Source of the DNA: Armigeres subalbatus
Lineage: Eukaryota > Arthropoda > Insecta > Diptera > Culicidae
Direction: 5' to 3'
Length of the DNA stretch: 64,000 nt
NCBI RefSeq assembly: GCF_024139115.2
Contig: NC_085140.1
Location: 459,141,506 to 459,205,505 of the forward strand
Positions 1-10,152 of this stretch are shown here, one piece after another. Position 1 is the first letter of the stretch; the number at the start of each line of letters is the position of its first letter. Position numbers and translations under genes: made by a program. The notes beneath the pieces were generated by a model. It worked only from the letters and a program-made list of their open reading frames with translations, was not told where the DNA came from and did no database searches.

Positions 1-479
1 AGCATAGAATCGAATATCGAAATGTTCATTCTTTCGAATGAATGTTTTAAACTTAAGTTATTCTTCTAATGTACAAGCTCGCCTTTGTACTTTTGTTATT
101 TGTTTGTAATTTACAATTGCACAAAATTCGAAAAAAGATGTAAATGGTAAAATAGGTAAATGGTAAAATATATTTTACGGCATGTTCAAGAGTTGTTTGG
201 AATTATATTTTTTTAGAATTCTACAAATAATTGAAATGGTAATTTTCAATACTTTGCAAATATGTCTGTAATATTCTAAAGTGAAAATAAGTTTAATTTA
301 GTCGTTTTCCACAACTAATCTAATATAATAGAAGGTTACGATGGTAAAAGAGATACTCTAAGGTAGTTTCCTAATTTGTTATACGGCGATTAATGAATAA
401 GTTCCAAAGCTTAGAACATTTCGATATACTATTATTGAATAAGGACGTTCATTCCAAATCCAAGATTTACTTTCTAGAC
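1..479. other. AT-rich intergenic DNA, nothing recognised
   Basis: No coding-like frame, tRNA, inverted repeat or transposon end could be recognised here. The sequence is AT-rich and ends at the left target duplication of the SINE. Confidence 0.6.
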
Positions 480-503
480 ATTAATTCTAGGAATTCAAAA
501 AGT

Positions 504-917
504 GACGAGCTCGGTGGTCTAGTGGCTATCGCTACTGCCTTATAAGCAGGAGGTCGTGGGATCAATTCCAGGTTCGTCCCTTCCCTACTTTGAATTTCCA
601 TCTTAGTTCTGTCTGAGTTTCACGTTATACCAAATCGATTCCTACTGTTATAACCTTCCACACAATCCCAAAACCTCCCGTGGCACCTATGAGAGGTCGT
701 AGAGTTCTCTGCATCTTTCTTAAGTATGTGTCCAACAAACCATCCTTTCCCTTCCTCAGCATTCGCAAGGACGTGGCCAGGACAGATCTCGACTATTGGA
801 GAGTGCATTGCGTCCAAATCATTATCTGTGGTAACGGATAATGTGATACTACTCTCATACAATAGTCTTGGCTTGTACCACCTACGAATTTGTGCGAACT
901 GCAAAATGCTAATGCTA
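504..917 (+). mobile_element. tRNA-derived SINE with 24-bp target duplication
   Basis: The 5' end resembles a tRNA with RNA polymerase III promoter boxes: an A-box-like TGGTCTAGTGG near 513 and a B-box-like GGGATCAATTCC near 557. The body is about 414 bp and ends in short AATGCTA repeats rather than poly(A). A perfect 24-bp direct repeat flanks it at 480-503 and 918-941, the expected product of LINE-driven insertion, so both ends are well defined. A second copy in the opposite orientation is at 56669-57059. The family may be Feilai-like, but that name is a guess. The reading frames here on both strands are spurious. Confidence 0.85.
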
Positions 918-941
918 ATTAATTCTAGGAATTCAAAAAGT

Positions 942-2550
942 AAAATTTAAATGTGTTTAAATCTTTTTTAGAAAACTGAATAATTATTTTGATCGGAAAC
1001 GAAGATGGTCTTCGGGTTAAATCTGTGTTCAAATTAGTTGTTTAAAAATTCTGTAGATTTTTAGAAAAGTATTGCCAATAAATATAATGAGGTTATACAG
1101 TGATTTACTTACATCATTGCTAAGTTTAAAACTGTGATTGAATTTAATTTACGTTATAAGAAAGAATTGTGTCTTTCCTAACATAATTTTGCGACCTTAA
1201 GTTACTCAGGAAGGTATTCTTTTTAAATAGTCAGAATAAGATCAAACCGAGAGCAATTTAAAAGATGTCAGCAGGTGCTTTCTGTAAACATCATCCTCTA
1301 AAAAGGGAGAACCACACTAGACTGACATGCAATTTCCATTGCCACTGTCAGAAACTAACGAAAGTTGTGCATCCAAGAAAAAAAACGAATGTTTTGCAAC
1401 TAAATTGCAAATAAATAAAATCAAATCATTGTAATTGGGTGCCAATGTACACTCTGAGGAAAATCTATGCTAACTGTGTTTCTCCTGGTTGACCCCACGT
1501 TCGTTTACGTGCAGTTTATACTCGATTAGTATAACCTCCGTATCCTCCCTGTGTAACGATTACATAGATTACTTTTTTACTCTAGCTTAGTATAAACTTT
1601 GAAAATATGAAAAATGATTTGTTTGCATGTTATTACAGGTTTGATCTATTTCTGAGTGTAGTATTAAGTTAAATTAAAACCGGGAAAATTTGACAAAAAA
1701 AAAACGGGAAAAGTGGGAAAAACCGAGAATTCGAAAATCGGATTTCAGTGGCCACCCTGCAGATAGCAAATAGTACTTAAATTGGATAAATGAATCAAGA
1801 ACATGTGTTCCTCGCAAACCTTTTGTTGCCACCATGTAAAGTTGATTTTAGTTACGCCACGACACAGAAAGGATGGTGTGATAATCACATTTAAAGACCG
1901 GGTTTACACCTCTTGGTCCAAAGACCAAAACTGAACTGATTTACTCTGGCTGGACGGACCTTATTTATATTGCGGTCCAGACCACAAAAATGCTTAGCAT
2001 ACAAAGCATAGAACCTAATGGAAAACTCCTGGAGTGACTTTTGCTTAGACCAGCATATGCTAGTTATTGGTCGCATTGATAGATCCGTAGCTCGAGCCGT
2101 ACGCTTTACATCGTTGCAATCGATTTGCAAACGTTAGCGTTGGGATGTGAACGTCTTGAGCGGCGAGCAATCGTAATCGTCCACGATAGCCATTAGGAAC
2201 ATATCCATATCAAGACAAATCAAAGTAAATTGCCTAATTTCAGATTATTTGCAACGTTATAAGCAAAAATGACAATTTTTGAAAGCTTAAATAAATATGA
2301 ATAATGTATTCAAATGTAATTCATTTCATTACTATTTACATAATAAATCTTGAAATATTCAGCCATAATGCCAACAGTTCATGTTTTTATTTTTTAATGT
2401 TTTTTTGGGTGCCGATAATCGACCACCTTTTTATAAACGGGATAAAATCAACACCTAACAAAACTATTATTAAAAATTTCATGAAAGTTAAAATAAATCA
2501 AATTTCGTCACCAGTTATTAACTTTAGGCACAGAGAACAGATATGGAGGC
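942..2550. other. Intergenic DNA, nothing recognised
   Basis: This AT-rich stretch has short frames on both strands (for example 1891-2130 and 2304-2567) with no recognisable domain. No tRNA, terminal inverted repeat or target duplication was seen. Confidence 0.5.
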
Positions 2551-3620
2551 TCAAACAAATTTTCTAGCAAAACATGTTTTTTTTCCCTTGAGCATTACGT
2601 CATCCGCAAAGCCTTCTATTTTCACACCGGCCGGGAGACTTAAGCGTAATACTCCGCCGTACATAATATTCCACAGAACCGGTCCGAGGATCGATCCCTG
2701 TGGAACACCTGATCGACTTTTGACCATCAACTCCCTATTCTGAAAATAACTTTTCAGTATCCTGCACAGGTACTTCGGAACTCTCAATCGGTGCAGGGAG
2801 TCAGCAATAGCTGCTCAGCTAGCGTTATTAAACGCATTTTTTACATCAAATGTAATCAATGCGCAGTACCTAATACCTCGCCTATTCAAACTTCTTGCTA
2901 TCTTGGCCGTATCCGTTACCGATCGAATTGCTTCGAATGGCCCTTACGGAAACTATACTGGTTGCTAGATAGGCCACCTGCACACTCTGTATAAGCCGAC
3001 AATCTATTCAGGATAACCCTCTCTAGCTATGTCCAGCTATGTCGAGTAGGCAAATTGGTCTATATGCAGAAGGGTCTCCGGGCTTCGATAGTAGCACCAA
3101 TTCCTGCCGTTTCCATCGATCTGGGAAGTTTTCTTCGTCCATGCATCTTTGGAGCAGCTCCTGAACATATCTGGATCAGCGAGAATAGCGTGTCTAAGGA
3201 CCAGGTTTGGAATATTGTCCGGGCCTGGTGCCTTTTTGAGCTTAAGTTTCCTTGCAGCTACGATAAGCTCCTCGTTAGTCACTAGCGGTAGCACGTCGAC
3301 TGATTCGTACGGGGTAGCGGGCCAGTTCGATGATTCATGCCTTGGAAACAATTCTTCGACTTAAACAGTAACGTGATGAACTTATCTGTAAATATTAAAA
3401 ATCACGATAATAAAGCCAACATCTCCGGGGATTTCTTAGGTGGCGTGCTGTTAGTTGTAGCCATCACCATCCTGTATGCATCTCCCCATGGATTGTCGTT
3501 CGCCATCCAGCACAGCTGCTCAAAGCAGGCTCTCTTACTACATTTAATCTCGTAGTTCACACCCGGCGCCTCTCGACCTTTTCAGCGTCTGTTCTGCGTC
3601 TATTGACGATAGCCTCTACA
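2551..3620 (-). pseudogene. R1-clade-like LINE reverse transcriptase fragment
   Basis: Two minus-strand pieces look like the reverse transcriptase of R1-type non-LTR retrotransposons. The upstream piece (3351-3037) has the linker motif KKAPGPDNIPN. The downstream piece (2787-2551) has the palm motifs SGVPQGSILGPVLWN and GFADDV. The sequence between them (about 2790-3036) is degenerate, and traces of the N-terminal linker continue to about 3620. Frameshifts and stops make it a dead fragment. No 3' tail or target duplication was found. It could belong to a neighbouring clade, because assignment rests on short motifs. Confidence 0.75.
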
Positions 3621-3899
3621 ATTTTTGTATTTTGAATAATACCCTAACAGTCTTTAGTATCGTTACCATTAAAAAATGGTCGTTTTTGCGAACAAAAACA
3701 TTACTGTATCATTATTTAAGGTTACAATCATTTTATCATACATTTGACGATTCTCTGAATAATAATCGTTTGGTGTATGATCGTAATTTAGTACACTTTT
3801 TGGGTGAAATTTTGTTCTGTGTGCGGAATGGAAAGAATAATATTTTAAGTTATTTTTTTATGCGTGTAAGTTGATAATCAAATTTTAGTTCAGTGGATT

Positions 3900-3988
3900 T
3901 GGTGATCTGTCATCTGTCAGAGTGTAAGTCCGAGACGTCAGATTCTTTCGTGCTGGTTTTGGAACTCGGAAAACGATTGACCGAAAGC
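3900..3988 (+). other. Probable non-coding first exon of the ATP synthase g gene
   Basis: A donor (GTAAGT) begins at 3989 and a pyrimidine-rich acceptor ends at 4055, giving a 67-nt 5' UTR intron; exon 2 begins at 4056. The upstream limit is a guess, because no TATA box or clear initiator could be fixed. The exon lies just upstream of the coding start at 4072. Confidence 0.55.
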
Positions 3989-4071
3989 GTAAGTTGGATC
4001 AAAATTTAATTTTTTTTTCTCATACCCCCGACGCTAAATCATTCTATTTCAACAGATACAACAATCTTACG

Positions 4072-4482
4072 ATGGCTTCTCTAGCGACCAAGGGTTCCAC
4101 ACTGGTATCGAGTAAGTTTCAATCAGTATTTCTGACAAACATCAATAACCTCCTCGCCCATTTATAATGGCCGCTGCAGATCTTGGTTACATAATTTATA
4201 TTCCAAAAATATTTCCTTACAGCGCTGTTGAATAACGCTCGGCCAAAGTTCAACGTCTTCTTGAAGTATGCCAAGGTTGAGCTTACGCCTCCAACCCCGG
4301 GAGATATTCCAGCCATCCGCGATGGAATCGCTCGCATCGTTTCGGGTGCCCGCACCGGAGCATGGAAGAATTTGACCGTGAAGGAAGCCTGGCTGAACAC
4401 CCTGGTCACTGCTGAGGTTTGCTTCTGGTTCTACGTTGGTGAATGCATCGGCAAACGTAACCTGGTTGGTTACAATGTTTAA
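4072..4482 (+). CDS. ATPsynG: ATP synthase subunit g, mitochondrial (two coding exons)
   Basis: The coding sequence is 4072-4111 joined to 4223-4482, giving 99 residues. The intron starts GTAAGT at 4112 and ends TTACAG at 4222, and the split codon makes Thr14. The protein matches the family of subunit g of mitochondrial F1Fo-ATP synthase, a small inner-membrane protein of the Fo dimer interface. Visible support: a short basic N-terminus, the block NNARPKFNVFLKYAKVELTP, and a C-terminal hydrophobic segment around residues 75-90 holding the conserved F-x3-GE pattern (FYVGECIG). Length is typical of the family. The ATG is the first in exon 2. The 3' end converges on TBCC, whose stop is about 150 bp downstream. 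No canonical AATAAA was seen for this gene. Confidence 0.93.
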
Positions 4483-4615
4483 GGCCATCATTAAGATAGT
4501 GTTAAGATTCGAGTCAGTGCGGGATATTTGGAAGCTGAGTTGGTTCTTGTAATAAGGAAACAATTCTTTCGAGTCGATATAAAAATATTACTGTAAAAGC
4601 AAAGCAAGAAGCATT

Positions 4616-4621
4616 TTTATT
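4616..4621 (-). terminator. Polyadenylation signal AATAAA for the TBCC transcript
   Basis: AATAAA is read on the minus strand nine bases after the TBCC stop codon. This position implies a very short 3' UTR for the minus-strand transcript. It lies in the narrow gap between two convergent genes. Confidence 0.5.
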
Positions 4622-4629
4622 TAATCATT

Positions 4630-5673
4630 TTACAAAGTTTTGTAAGTTTGTTGGAACAGATTTTGATAGTTTTCCCAATCAGATACGATTCGATCCGGGT
4701 TCAGAATAGACCAATTTGGGGAAGGCTTATCCGTTGCTAACCAGTTAAAGTCGTCCAGTTCATTCCAATTGTTGACGGTGACGTCCAACCCAGACTTGAG
4801 GATATCATCATCCAATCCAGGGTAGCTATTATTATATTCTGCAACTTGAATTTGGTTACAATCTTCGATGATAGCTCGGGATGTCACTTTCAAATAAAGA
4901 TCGCAATTTTTGGAGCTGTGACAGCGTAGTTGCTGACATGCAACGACAAACGTGCAATTCGTGCAATCATCCAGAAAAATGGACCTTGAGGTTGGACCGC
5001 AGATGACTAGACAATTCAGAAGCTTGGAGAACTGAAGGGAACCTGAGTGTCCTTCTAATTTAACGATGCAATCTGTCAAATCCGATGCCGTTACAGTTTG
5101 ATCATCAACAGCAGAACGGGGAAGTACTATGAGCTCCTTCTTTCTGTTGGAGAATGTCCACTTCATTCTATCACCTTCCGCTTCAGAGTGTGCTCCCTTT
5201 CCGATTCTATCAATTGAGTCCTTCCCATCTTGATTGATTTTGACTGATTTCTTACTTTTGAATCCAAATTTCTTCTTAGGGATCAGCTCATTCTTCAGAG
5301 CGTCCATATTTTTGCACAGTTCGTTGATGGCGTTCTGACAGATTTTGATTTTGTATTCGTTGAGGAAAAAGGTGGACGTCGAAAGATAGCGTTGCAGATC
5401 GTATATCTCGTTCTGAACTTCGGCGAATATCTGCGCCTTCGATTCGCTAGATGAAACGGTATCCAATTTATTGTTGATTGATTTCAACTTCTGCTCGAAG
5501 CTGGAATCGAAGTACTGAATAGCTTCGGTCTCGTCGGCATCCTTTTGGCGCTCTAGTTTGGCTGCCTGGATTTGTATCCCACGTTCTTTGTGTCGACGAT
5601 TTAGAATTTCTGTTATTTTCTCCTTTCCGCTAAAGCCACCGCCGGGATCGCTGTGGTCTACGATCTCCGCCAT
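4630..5673 (-). CDS. TBCC: Tubulin-binding cofactor C
   Basis: The single-exon frame encodes 347 residues from an ATG at 5673. TBCC is the last factor of the tubulin-folding pathway; with cofactors D and E it stimulates GTP hydrolysis by beta-tubulin and releases the alpha/beta dimer in the cytosol. Residues 1 to about 135 form a charged, helical, spectrin-like N-terminal region. Residues about 175-325 form the beta-helical C-CAP/cofactor C domain. The motif ACQQLRCHSS contains Arg250, aligning with the arginine finger of human TBCC and RP2, so GTPase activation should be intact. GPTSRSIFLDDC and VTSRAIIEDC are further family blocks. A 53-nt intron just upstream suggests the message may also carry the UQCC3-like and CEBPZOS-like frames; TBCC could also have its own promoter. 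Confidence 0.95.
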   Translation of the reverse strand: MAEIVDHSDPGGGFSGKEKITEILNRRHKERGIQIQAAKLERQKDADETEAIQYFDSSFEQKLKSINNKLDTVSSSESKAQIFAEVQNEIYDLQRYLSTSTFFLNEYKIKICQNAINELCKNMDALKNELIPKKKFGFKSKKSVKINQDGKDSIDRIGKGAHSEAEGDRMKWTFSNRKKELIVLPRSAVDDQTVTASDLTDCIVKLEGHSGSLQFSKLLNCLVICGPTSRSIFLDDCTNCTFVVACQQLRCHSSKNCDLYLKVTSRAIIEDCNQIQVAEYNNSYPGLDDDILKSGLDVTVNNWNELDDFNWLATDKPSPNWSILNPDRIVSDWENYQNLFQQTYKTL

Positions 5674-5712
5674 GTTTGTTTTTAATATACTTATTTGATA
5701 AAGTTGTTAGAT

Positions 5713-5765
5713 CTGAAAAAATAATATAAAGTACCTTCTAGAGACAACAAAAAGTTCTGACATAC
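5713..5765 (-). other. Predicted 53-nt intron between UQCC3-like stop and TBCC start
   Basis: On the minus strand a donor reading CAGAG|GTATGT lies 11-12 bases after the stop of the UQCC3-like frame. An acceptor reading TTTTTTCAG|ATCTAAC lies about 40 bases before the TBCC ATG. The size fits the short introns usual in mosquitoes. If used, it places three proteins on one spliced RNA. Confidence 0.55.
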
Positions 5766-5776
5766 CTCTGCACTAT

Positions 5777-6010
5777 CTATTCGTTTTTCTTCTTTAAGTA
5801 GATAGGTTCAGGGTTCTCGCTTGCTTCCTTCAATTTCTGCATAAGCAATGCTTTCTTGGTCTTCTCCTCGTTTCCCAAATTGTTGTCTGCACGATGATGC
5901 CGTTTGAGTAGTTCTATTTTCTCTTTGCTTGGTTTGGTTACTTCGGAGAGTACGTAGCCGGCACCACCAAAGACTGCTAGATACAATATGGACTTGGTGT
6001 AAACATTCAT
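5777..6010 (-). CDS. UQCC3: UQCC3-like mitochondrial complex III assembly factor
   Basis: The frame encodes 77 residues from an ATG at 6010. A single hydrophobic segment (about residues 6-23, with the glycine run FGGAGY) is followed by a charged helical tail including TKPSKEKIELLKR and LLMQKLKEASENPEPIYLKK. That layout (N-terminal inner-membrane anchor, short basic linker, charged intermembrane-space helix) and the family's usual 75-95 residues fit UQCC3, which helps assemble cytochrome bc1 and stabilise cytochrome b. The start overlaps the stop of the CEBPZOS-like frame in an ATGA, so it is probably the second cistron of a shared message. Identification is from overall pattern and is less certain than for its neighbours; another small inner-membrane protein is possible. 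Confidence 0.65.
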   Translation of the reverse strand: MNVYTKSILYLAVFGGAGYVLSEVTKPSKEKIELLKRHHRADNNLGNEEKTKKALLMQKLKEASENPEPIYLKKKNE

Positions 6011-6364
6011 GATTTGGTGCCGCTTTCACCAACAGCACGCTGTTGAACCCAAATCTGCTCGTCCAGACTACGGATTGCTGAGTCCCCGCCCAAAAACTCG
6101 CCTAATTGATAATAGCTTTCCAAAATCGTGGGATAGTTTTCTTTTACGTAATGTCTGAAATCTGTGGAAATCAGAGCAACAATAAAACACGCATTTTAAT
6201 CAGCAATAGTTCTTGCATGCACATGTTTCCTTACCTCTGTTTGTATTCAATCGATACCAGCCCGCGTATGTGACACCGAAGCCAATCGCTTCCGCCGCAA
6301 TCAGCCACAAAGCCGTCTTTTTGATCACTCTCTTGTAACCGGGACGGGAACTCTTATGAAGCAT
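6007..6364 (-). CDS. CEBPZOS: CEBPZOS-like mitochondrial membrane protein (two exons)
   Basis: The coding sequence is the complement of 6235-6364 joined to 6007-6161, giving 94 residues. The donor is GTAAGG at 6234 and the acceptor CCACAG ends at 6162. Exon 1 carries a basic start and one membrane segment (TALWLIAAEAIGFGVTYAGW, about residues 18-37). Exon 2 carries the family signature: DFRHYVKENYPTILESYY, then a residue block ending in IRSLDEQIW. Human CEBPZOS, an 80-residue mitochondrial protein, has the same order of membrane segment, DFR-YP-ILE-YY block and LD-W ending. Its biochemical role is not known to me. The frame stays open upstream to about 6532 without an ATG, so 6364 is taken as the start. 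The stop TGA overlaps the next ATG. Confidence 0.8.
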
Positions 6365-6960
6365 ATTTCGGTAAAATTTACAAAGCAGGAAGCATGTCCT
6401 GTTGCACAATGAATTTTTAATCAAAACAGGAACGAATTCCAACTGTTTTGAACTCCGGGTATTGTTTCGTTTGATTGGGAATCGTCGCCAAGGAACCGAG
6501 TGTGATGTGACCAAAAACCTATAACAGGACAAGCAATCGGAGTTGCCCTTGATTATCTGTCAATGACGATGACGAAATTGTTCATGGAACATCATAACAC
6601 GTGTGTAGTTGTATGTGTGTATGAATTTATTGACAAGTGGACCAACTACGAAGATAAATTCTTCACGCACAGTCTGACAGTTCCTTATGGGATTTTACTG
6701 TGGAGGGACAAGAAGGGGTGATTGGCGGCCATGTTTCACGCACAGTCTGACAGATAGCAATGAGATTTTGCCATAAGAGTGAGTAGAGGCATTACTTTCG
6801 TATTCGCGAATAGAAAATAGACTTTTTTCACATATAGAGGGTGCGGGTGCGGCATTTGCGAATAATGAGTAATCTCCACACGCTGTTCTTATTCTACCCA
6901 TTTGTGGGTAAAAAGTCACCCAATCCAGCAAAACAAAAAAGCAGCTACCCATTTTTAAGT
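6365..6960. other. 5' UTR and presumed promoter of the CEBPZOS-UQCC3 transcript, then short repeats
   Basis: The first 170 bases are the presumed leader of the minus-strand cluster. No TATA box was fixed. Further out, the 15-base sequence CGCACAGTCTGACAG occurs twice (about 6664 and 6739). Nothing else is recognisable. Confidence 0.4.
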
Positions 6961-7230
6961 AAACATTTTATTTATTACCTGACAGTGCAGTACACAAAAG
7001 TCTTCCACTCAGCTCGGTCCTTGGCAGCACGCCGCCAATCACGCAATCTGCGGATGGTCCGCAAATTGTCCTCCTGATCTATACATCTTGCCCCGCTGTG
7101 CACCACGCCTTCTTGTTCCCGTCGGATCTGTCTTAATCTTCCGGACTACGATCAGACTCAGTGTCCTCGCAACGGGGGTAGAGCTGACCTTTGCTCTCCA
7201 TTGCAAATTGTTTTTCGACACCTTGTCGCA
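6960..7230 (-). pseudogene. 3' end of an RTE-like LINE reverse transcriptase, fragment
   Basis: The minus strand encodes a degenerate C-terminal tail with the block DPTGTRRRGAQRGKMYR, followed after stops by VEDFCVLHC. The same block (DPTGTRRRGA) occurs in the LINE tails at 38.6-39.0 kb. It is a short, dead 3' fragment. Confidence 0.6.
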
Positions 7231-7424
7231 GCTAGAGACATTATTTTATATTTCAATATCAAATTTTCAAAACGGCTTGTCTGCTATTAAAAACAACGGT
7301 TCAAACGGACATAGGTGAACACTTCAGCCACCTTCAGCTACTTGGTGATGGTGTTGGTTTGCGTGGGAGTGCTCTCAGATTCGACAAATCGACGTTTGAA
7401 TCTTTGTTTACAATAGCAGATAAA

Positions 7425-7785
7425 TCGTTTCTCGCGTAACATATGATTACGGCTTATAAACCAAAACCATGATTTTTGTTATTCTAGCATAAACGATTGC
7501 TTTGTAAACGATTCTTCATCCTAGGTAAAACTCCATACTTGATATTTCTTGAGAAACACATTTATTGCTGTTTTGAGTGAACGTCTCATGAACCATTTGC
7601 ACCATAGTGGTTTTTAAGTCCTTTGTTGGCGCCCTTTACTACCATGCGGAATGTTTGCTTTGGTTTTTAGGCCGTTCACTTTATATTATTTATTTAGAAA
7701 AACTAGCTTCAAGTTATTTTAAAATGTATATTCTTACTAGGTTTTCGATATATCGCATAGCAGAACTGCTCTGGCTAACAAATCT
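7425..7785 (+). repeat. Dispersed repeat, copy 1 (inverted copy at 23.6-24.3 kb)
   Basis: From TCTCGCGTAACATATGATTA onward this stretch matches the reverse complement of about 23975-24310, including CATAAACGATTGC and the phrase GCAGAACTGCTCTGG. Copy 2 has the same terminal motif at both of its ends, so this is probably a partial TIR element. Confidence 0.65.
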
Positions 7786-8012
7786 ACACTGAACCAAAAC
7801 TTCCTCCTCATTACGACTGAGAGTTGATTTGCTCCCGCCCCTTAACGATAATAATACGCGTTTCGGATGATTATCATTCGCCTTCCCCTCTCGCTGGCGA
7901 ATCGATGCGAATTGCTGTCATCTCATTTCCATCACACATATAGAATGGTTGCCATATGATATGCATTTCAATAGTGTCTGATGATGGTATTATTTCCTGA
8001 TGATTTTAATCC
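7786..8012 (+). repeat. Direct repeat, copy 1 (copy 2 at 9166-9890)
   Basis: Starting at CTACACTGAACC, this block recurs at 9166-9255 and resumes at 9763-9890. Copy 2 is split by a 507-bp TIR element. Copy 1 therefore serves as the empty-site reference. Confidence 0.75.
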
Positions 8013-8150
8013 ACGCATGGAATGATTTTTAATCGCTCTTTGAATTCAATAATTTCGGGTATTTTTTGGGATAGATAACAGTAATTATTTCAGGCGAATT
8101 TTGCACATTTTTATTAATTTTCATTAGTTATCACAGATACAAGAAATATA

Positions 8151-8412
8151 CAGTCGGGATTCGCTGGTTGGGATCTTAATACTTGGGTCACTTTTTAGTT
8201 GGGCCTCCGCTGGTTGGGCAATGGCCCAACTAAAAAGCAACCGTACGTCAAAATTCAATGTGAACACGGAAAACGGGATTGGGCGTCACTGGACATCATT
8301 TGTGATGTTCAAGTCGAAATACATGTGTTCAAATGGCTGTCAGTTGACCCAACTAAAAAACCGAATTCGTTAGTTGGGCCGAGGTCGTGGCCCAACCAGC
8401 GAATCGCGACTG
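8151..8412. mobile_element. Pogo-like MITE, 262 bp, TA target site
   Basis: The ends are inverted repeats beginning CAGTCGGGATTCGCTGGTTGGG, flanked by TA on both sides (8149-8150 and 8413-8414). The subterminal sequence is rich in TTGGGC and GCCCAACT. It is non-coding and resembles non-autonomous Tc1/mariner/pogo elements. The design resembles the element at 55839-56096. Confidence 0.8.
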
Positions 8413-8414
8413 TA

Positions 8415-9165
8415 AACATATAATATGAATAATATTCAACGGCTAATCTCTTCATTCGGCAAAACAAAACTGCTTTTGTCACACTGTGTCGCTTGTTTTA
8501 TGCATTAAAATTCCAATCATTAGGCCCTAAAGCGTCACAATTATCCAAAATGGCTATGAAATTGTAATGGCTTCACGGATTCTGCGCTGAAGTAGCTGTC
8601 GTCGGGATTTGCCTATGTTTAAGAAAGAAGGATAAAGTGATAGCATAAGCAAAATGCTGCAAAGTAATAACGCAACAAAGAATTTTCATAAAGTACAATA
8701 TGTTACCTACCTTTTGTAACTGAAGATGAAGGATTTACTGGTATCAAAACCCATTTTTACATGAACTTTCTGTTCTCGCAAATTCCGAAACAACTGCTAT
8801 CTATCGTGGGTTTATTTTCTGTCAAGCTGGCAACCAGCAACTAAATCAGTCAACAATAGTAATGAAAACACTCGGAAACCGAATGATTGTCGTTTTGGGG
8901 CGCGATCAAAACAAATATCATCCGCTTGTCGAACGACGCTCTGATGCGATCTTGTATAGTCCGCAAATGAACTGATTGGACATCCGATGTTGATGTGCAA
9001 ATCATTTTATTCCCAGATGATTGTTTTATGAATATTTGTGAAATCGGCCGTTGCTCTAAACTGTCATATGATAAAAGAAGGGGGAAGTTTATCGATAGTG
9101 GGAATTACGATTCAGACAATATAAGGCTGAGCTTTGAGTTCAGTGTAAACAAATCCGATGATGTT
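8415..9165. other. Intergenic DNA, nothing recognised
   Basis: No domain, tRNA or transposon end was recognised between the MITE and the second copy of the direct repeat. Confidence 0.5.
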
Positions 9166-9890
9166 ACTACACTGAACCAATACCTCCTCCTTATATCGAC
9201 TTACAGTTGATTTGCTCTCGCCCTTTAACGAAAATAATTCGTTTTCCGAATGATACCCGAGCAAAGTCGGTTAACAAAATGAGAGCAAATAGATATTAAG
9301 CTCTGCTGTTGAGATTATATTGAAAACAAAATTTGATGTCAATTGCTAGTTAATACAAATTGATATCGCAAAATGTTTTCAATATGCATTCCTCAGTTAT
9401 CATAATGATAGCAACTTTACATCAACTTATGCTGTCGATTATCTAATGTGTGTTTTACGAAAATGAAAAGCAATCTGCAAACAAAATATGCTGTTGTTGT
9501 TATGAATGCTCATAAAAAAAATCTAATTGAATACTCATCTTGTTATCAAATTTTAAAATCTAATGATATCAAATTTAGTAATCATGTTGATTTCATTGAT
9601 AGCAAAATTTGTTTTCAGTATGATTTCGCAGTGTAAAAATATGCTCTCATTGCTGCTGTGTTAACCGTTAATCCATACAAAACGAGATCAACTGGAGTAA
9701 TCAAATAATTTACATCAAGACAGCAAATTTTGATTTCAATTTGATTTCAAACTTTGCTCGGGTAGTCATTCGATTTCCCCTCCCGTTGGCAAGGTACTGC
9801 GAATGACAATCATCTCATTTCCATTGCATATAGAGAACGGTTGCCAGATGACATGCGGATGGTTAGTGTCTGATGAAAGCATGATTAACG
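9166..9890 (+). repeat. Direct repeat, copy 2, split by a TIR element
   Basis: The repeat matches 7786-8012 and is interrupted after position 9255. It resumes at 9763 with the same reading as copy 1. Confidence 0.7.
9256..9762. mobile_element. TIR element, 507 bp, non-coding, TA target site
   Basis: A 12-bp inverted repeat CCCGAGCAAAGT marks both ends, with TA duplicated at 9254-9255 and 9763-9764. A second, looser inverted pair (GGTTAAC and a GAGAGCAAA-like block) lies inside. No transposase frame was seen. The uninterrupted copy of the target at 7786-8012 confirms the insertion. Confidence 0.85.
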
Positions 9891-9924
9891 GTTGATTTCA
9901 ATCCATGAACAGAATGAGCTTTAT

Positions 9925-10152
9925 TTCATATTTCAATGCAAAAATCTATTGGTTTCGGGTTTTTTGCACTTCGCTTCAAGAAAAATGAGCCAAATCTTTT
10001 TTTTGCTCAAATTTGAGAAAAAATTGTTTATTTCATATTTTTTTATTTCATATTTCAATGCAAAAATCTATTGGTTTCGGGTTTTTTGCACTTCGCTTCA
10101 AGAAAAATGAGCCAAATCTTTTTTTTGCTCAAATTTGAGAAAAAATTGTTTA
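9925..10152. repeat. Tandem duplication, period about 122 bp, two copies
   Basis: The block beginning TTTCAATGCAAAAATC at 9931 recurs nearly identically at 10053. The identical copies suggest a recent tandem duplication. The frame running through it is not a convincing gene. Confidence 0.85.

Noticed and set aside
504..600. A plus-strand tRNA gene
   Set aside because: It has pol III boxes but no complete cloverleaf, and it is the head of a duplicated SINE.
5808..6038. A 76-residue minus-strand frame overlapping the UQCC3-like gene
   Set aside because: It lies in another frame over the real coding sequence and the CEBPZOS exon and shows no family pattern.
6365..6532. An N-terminal extension of the CEBPZOS-like protein
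   Set aside because: The frame is open, but its first codon is TTG and no ATG occurs before 6364. The 94-residue form fits the family.
9892..10110. A 72-residue frame with an internal peptide repeat
   Set aside because: It results from the 122-bp tandem duplication in AT-rich DNA and has no domain.
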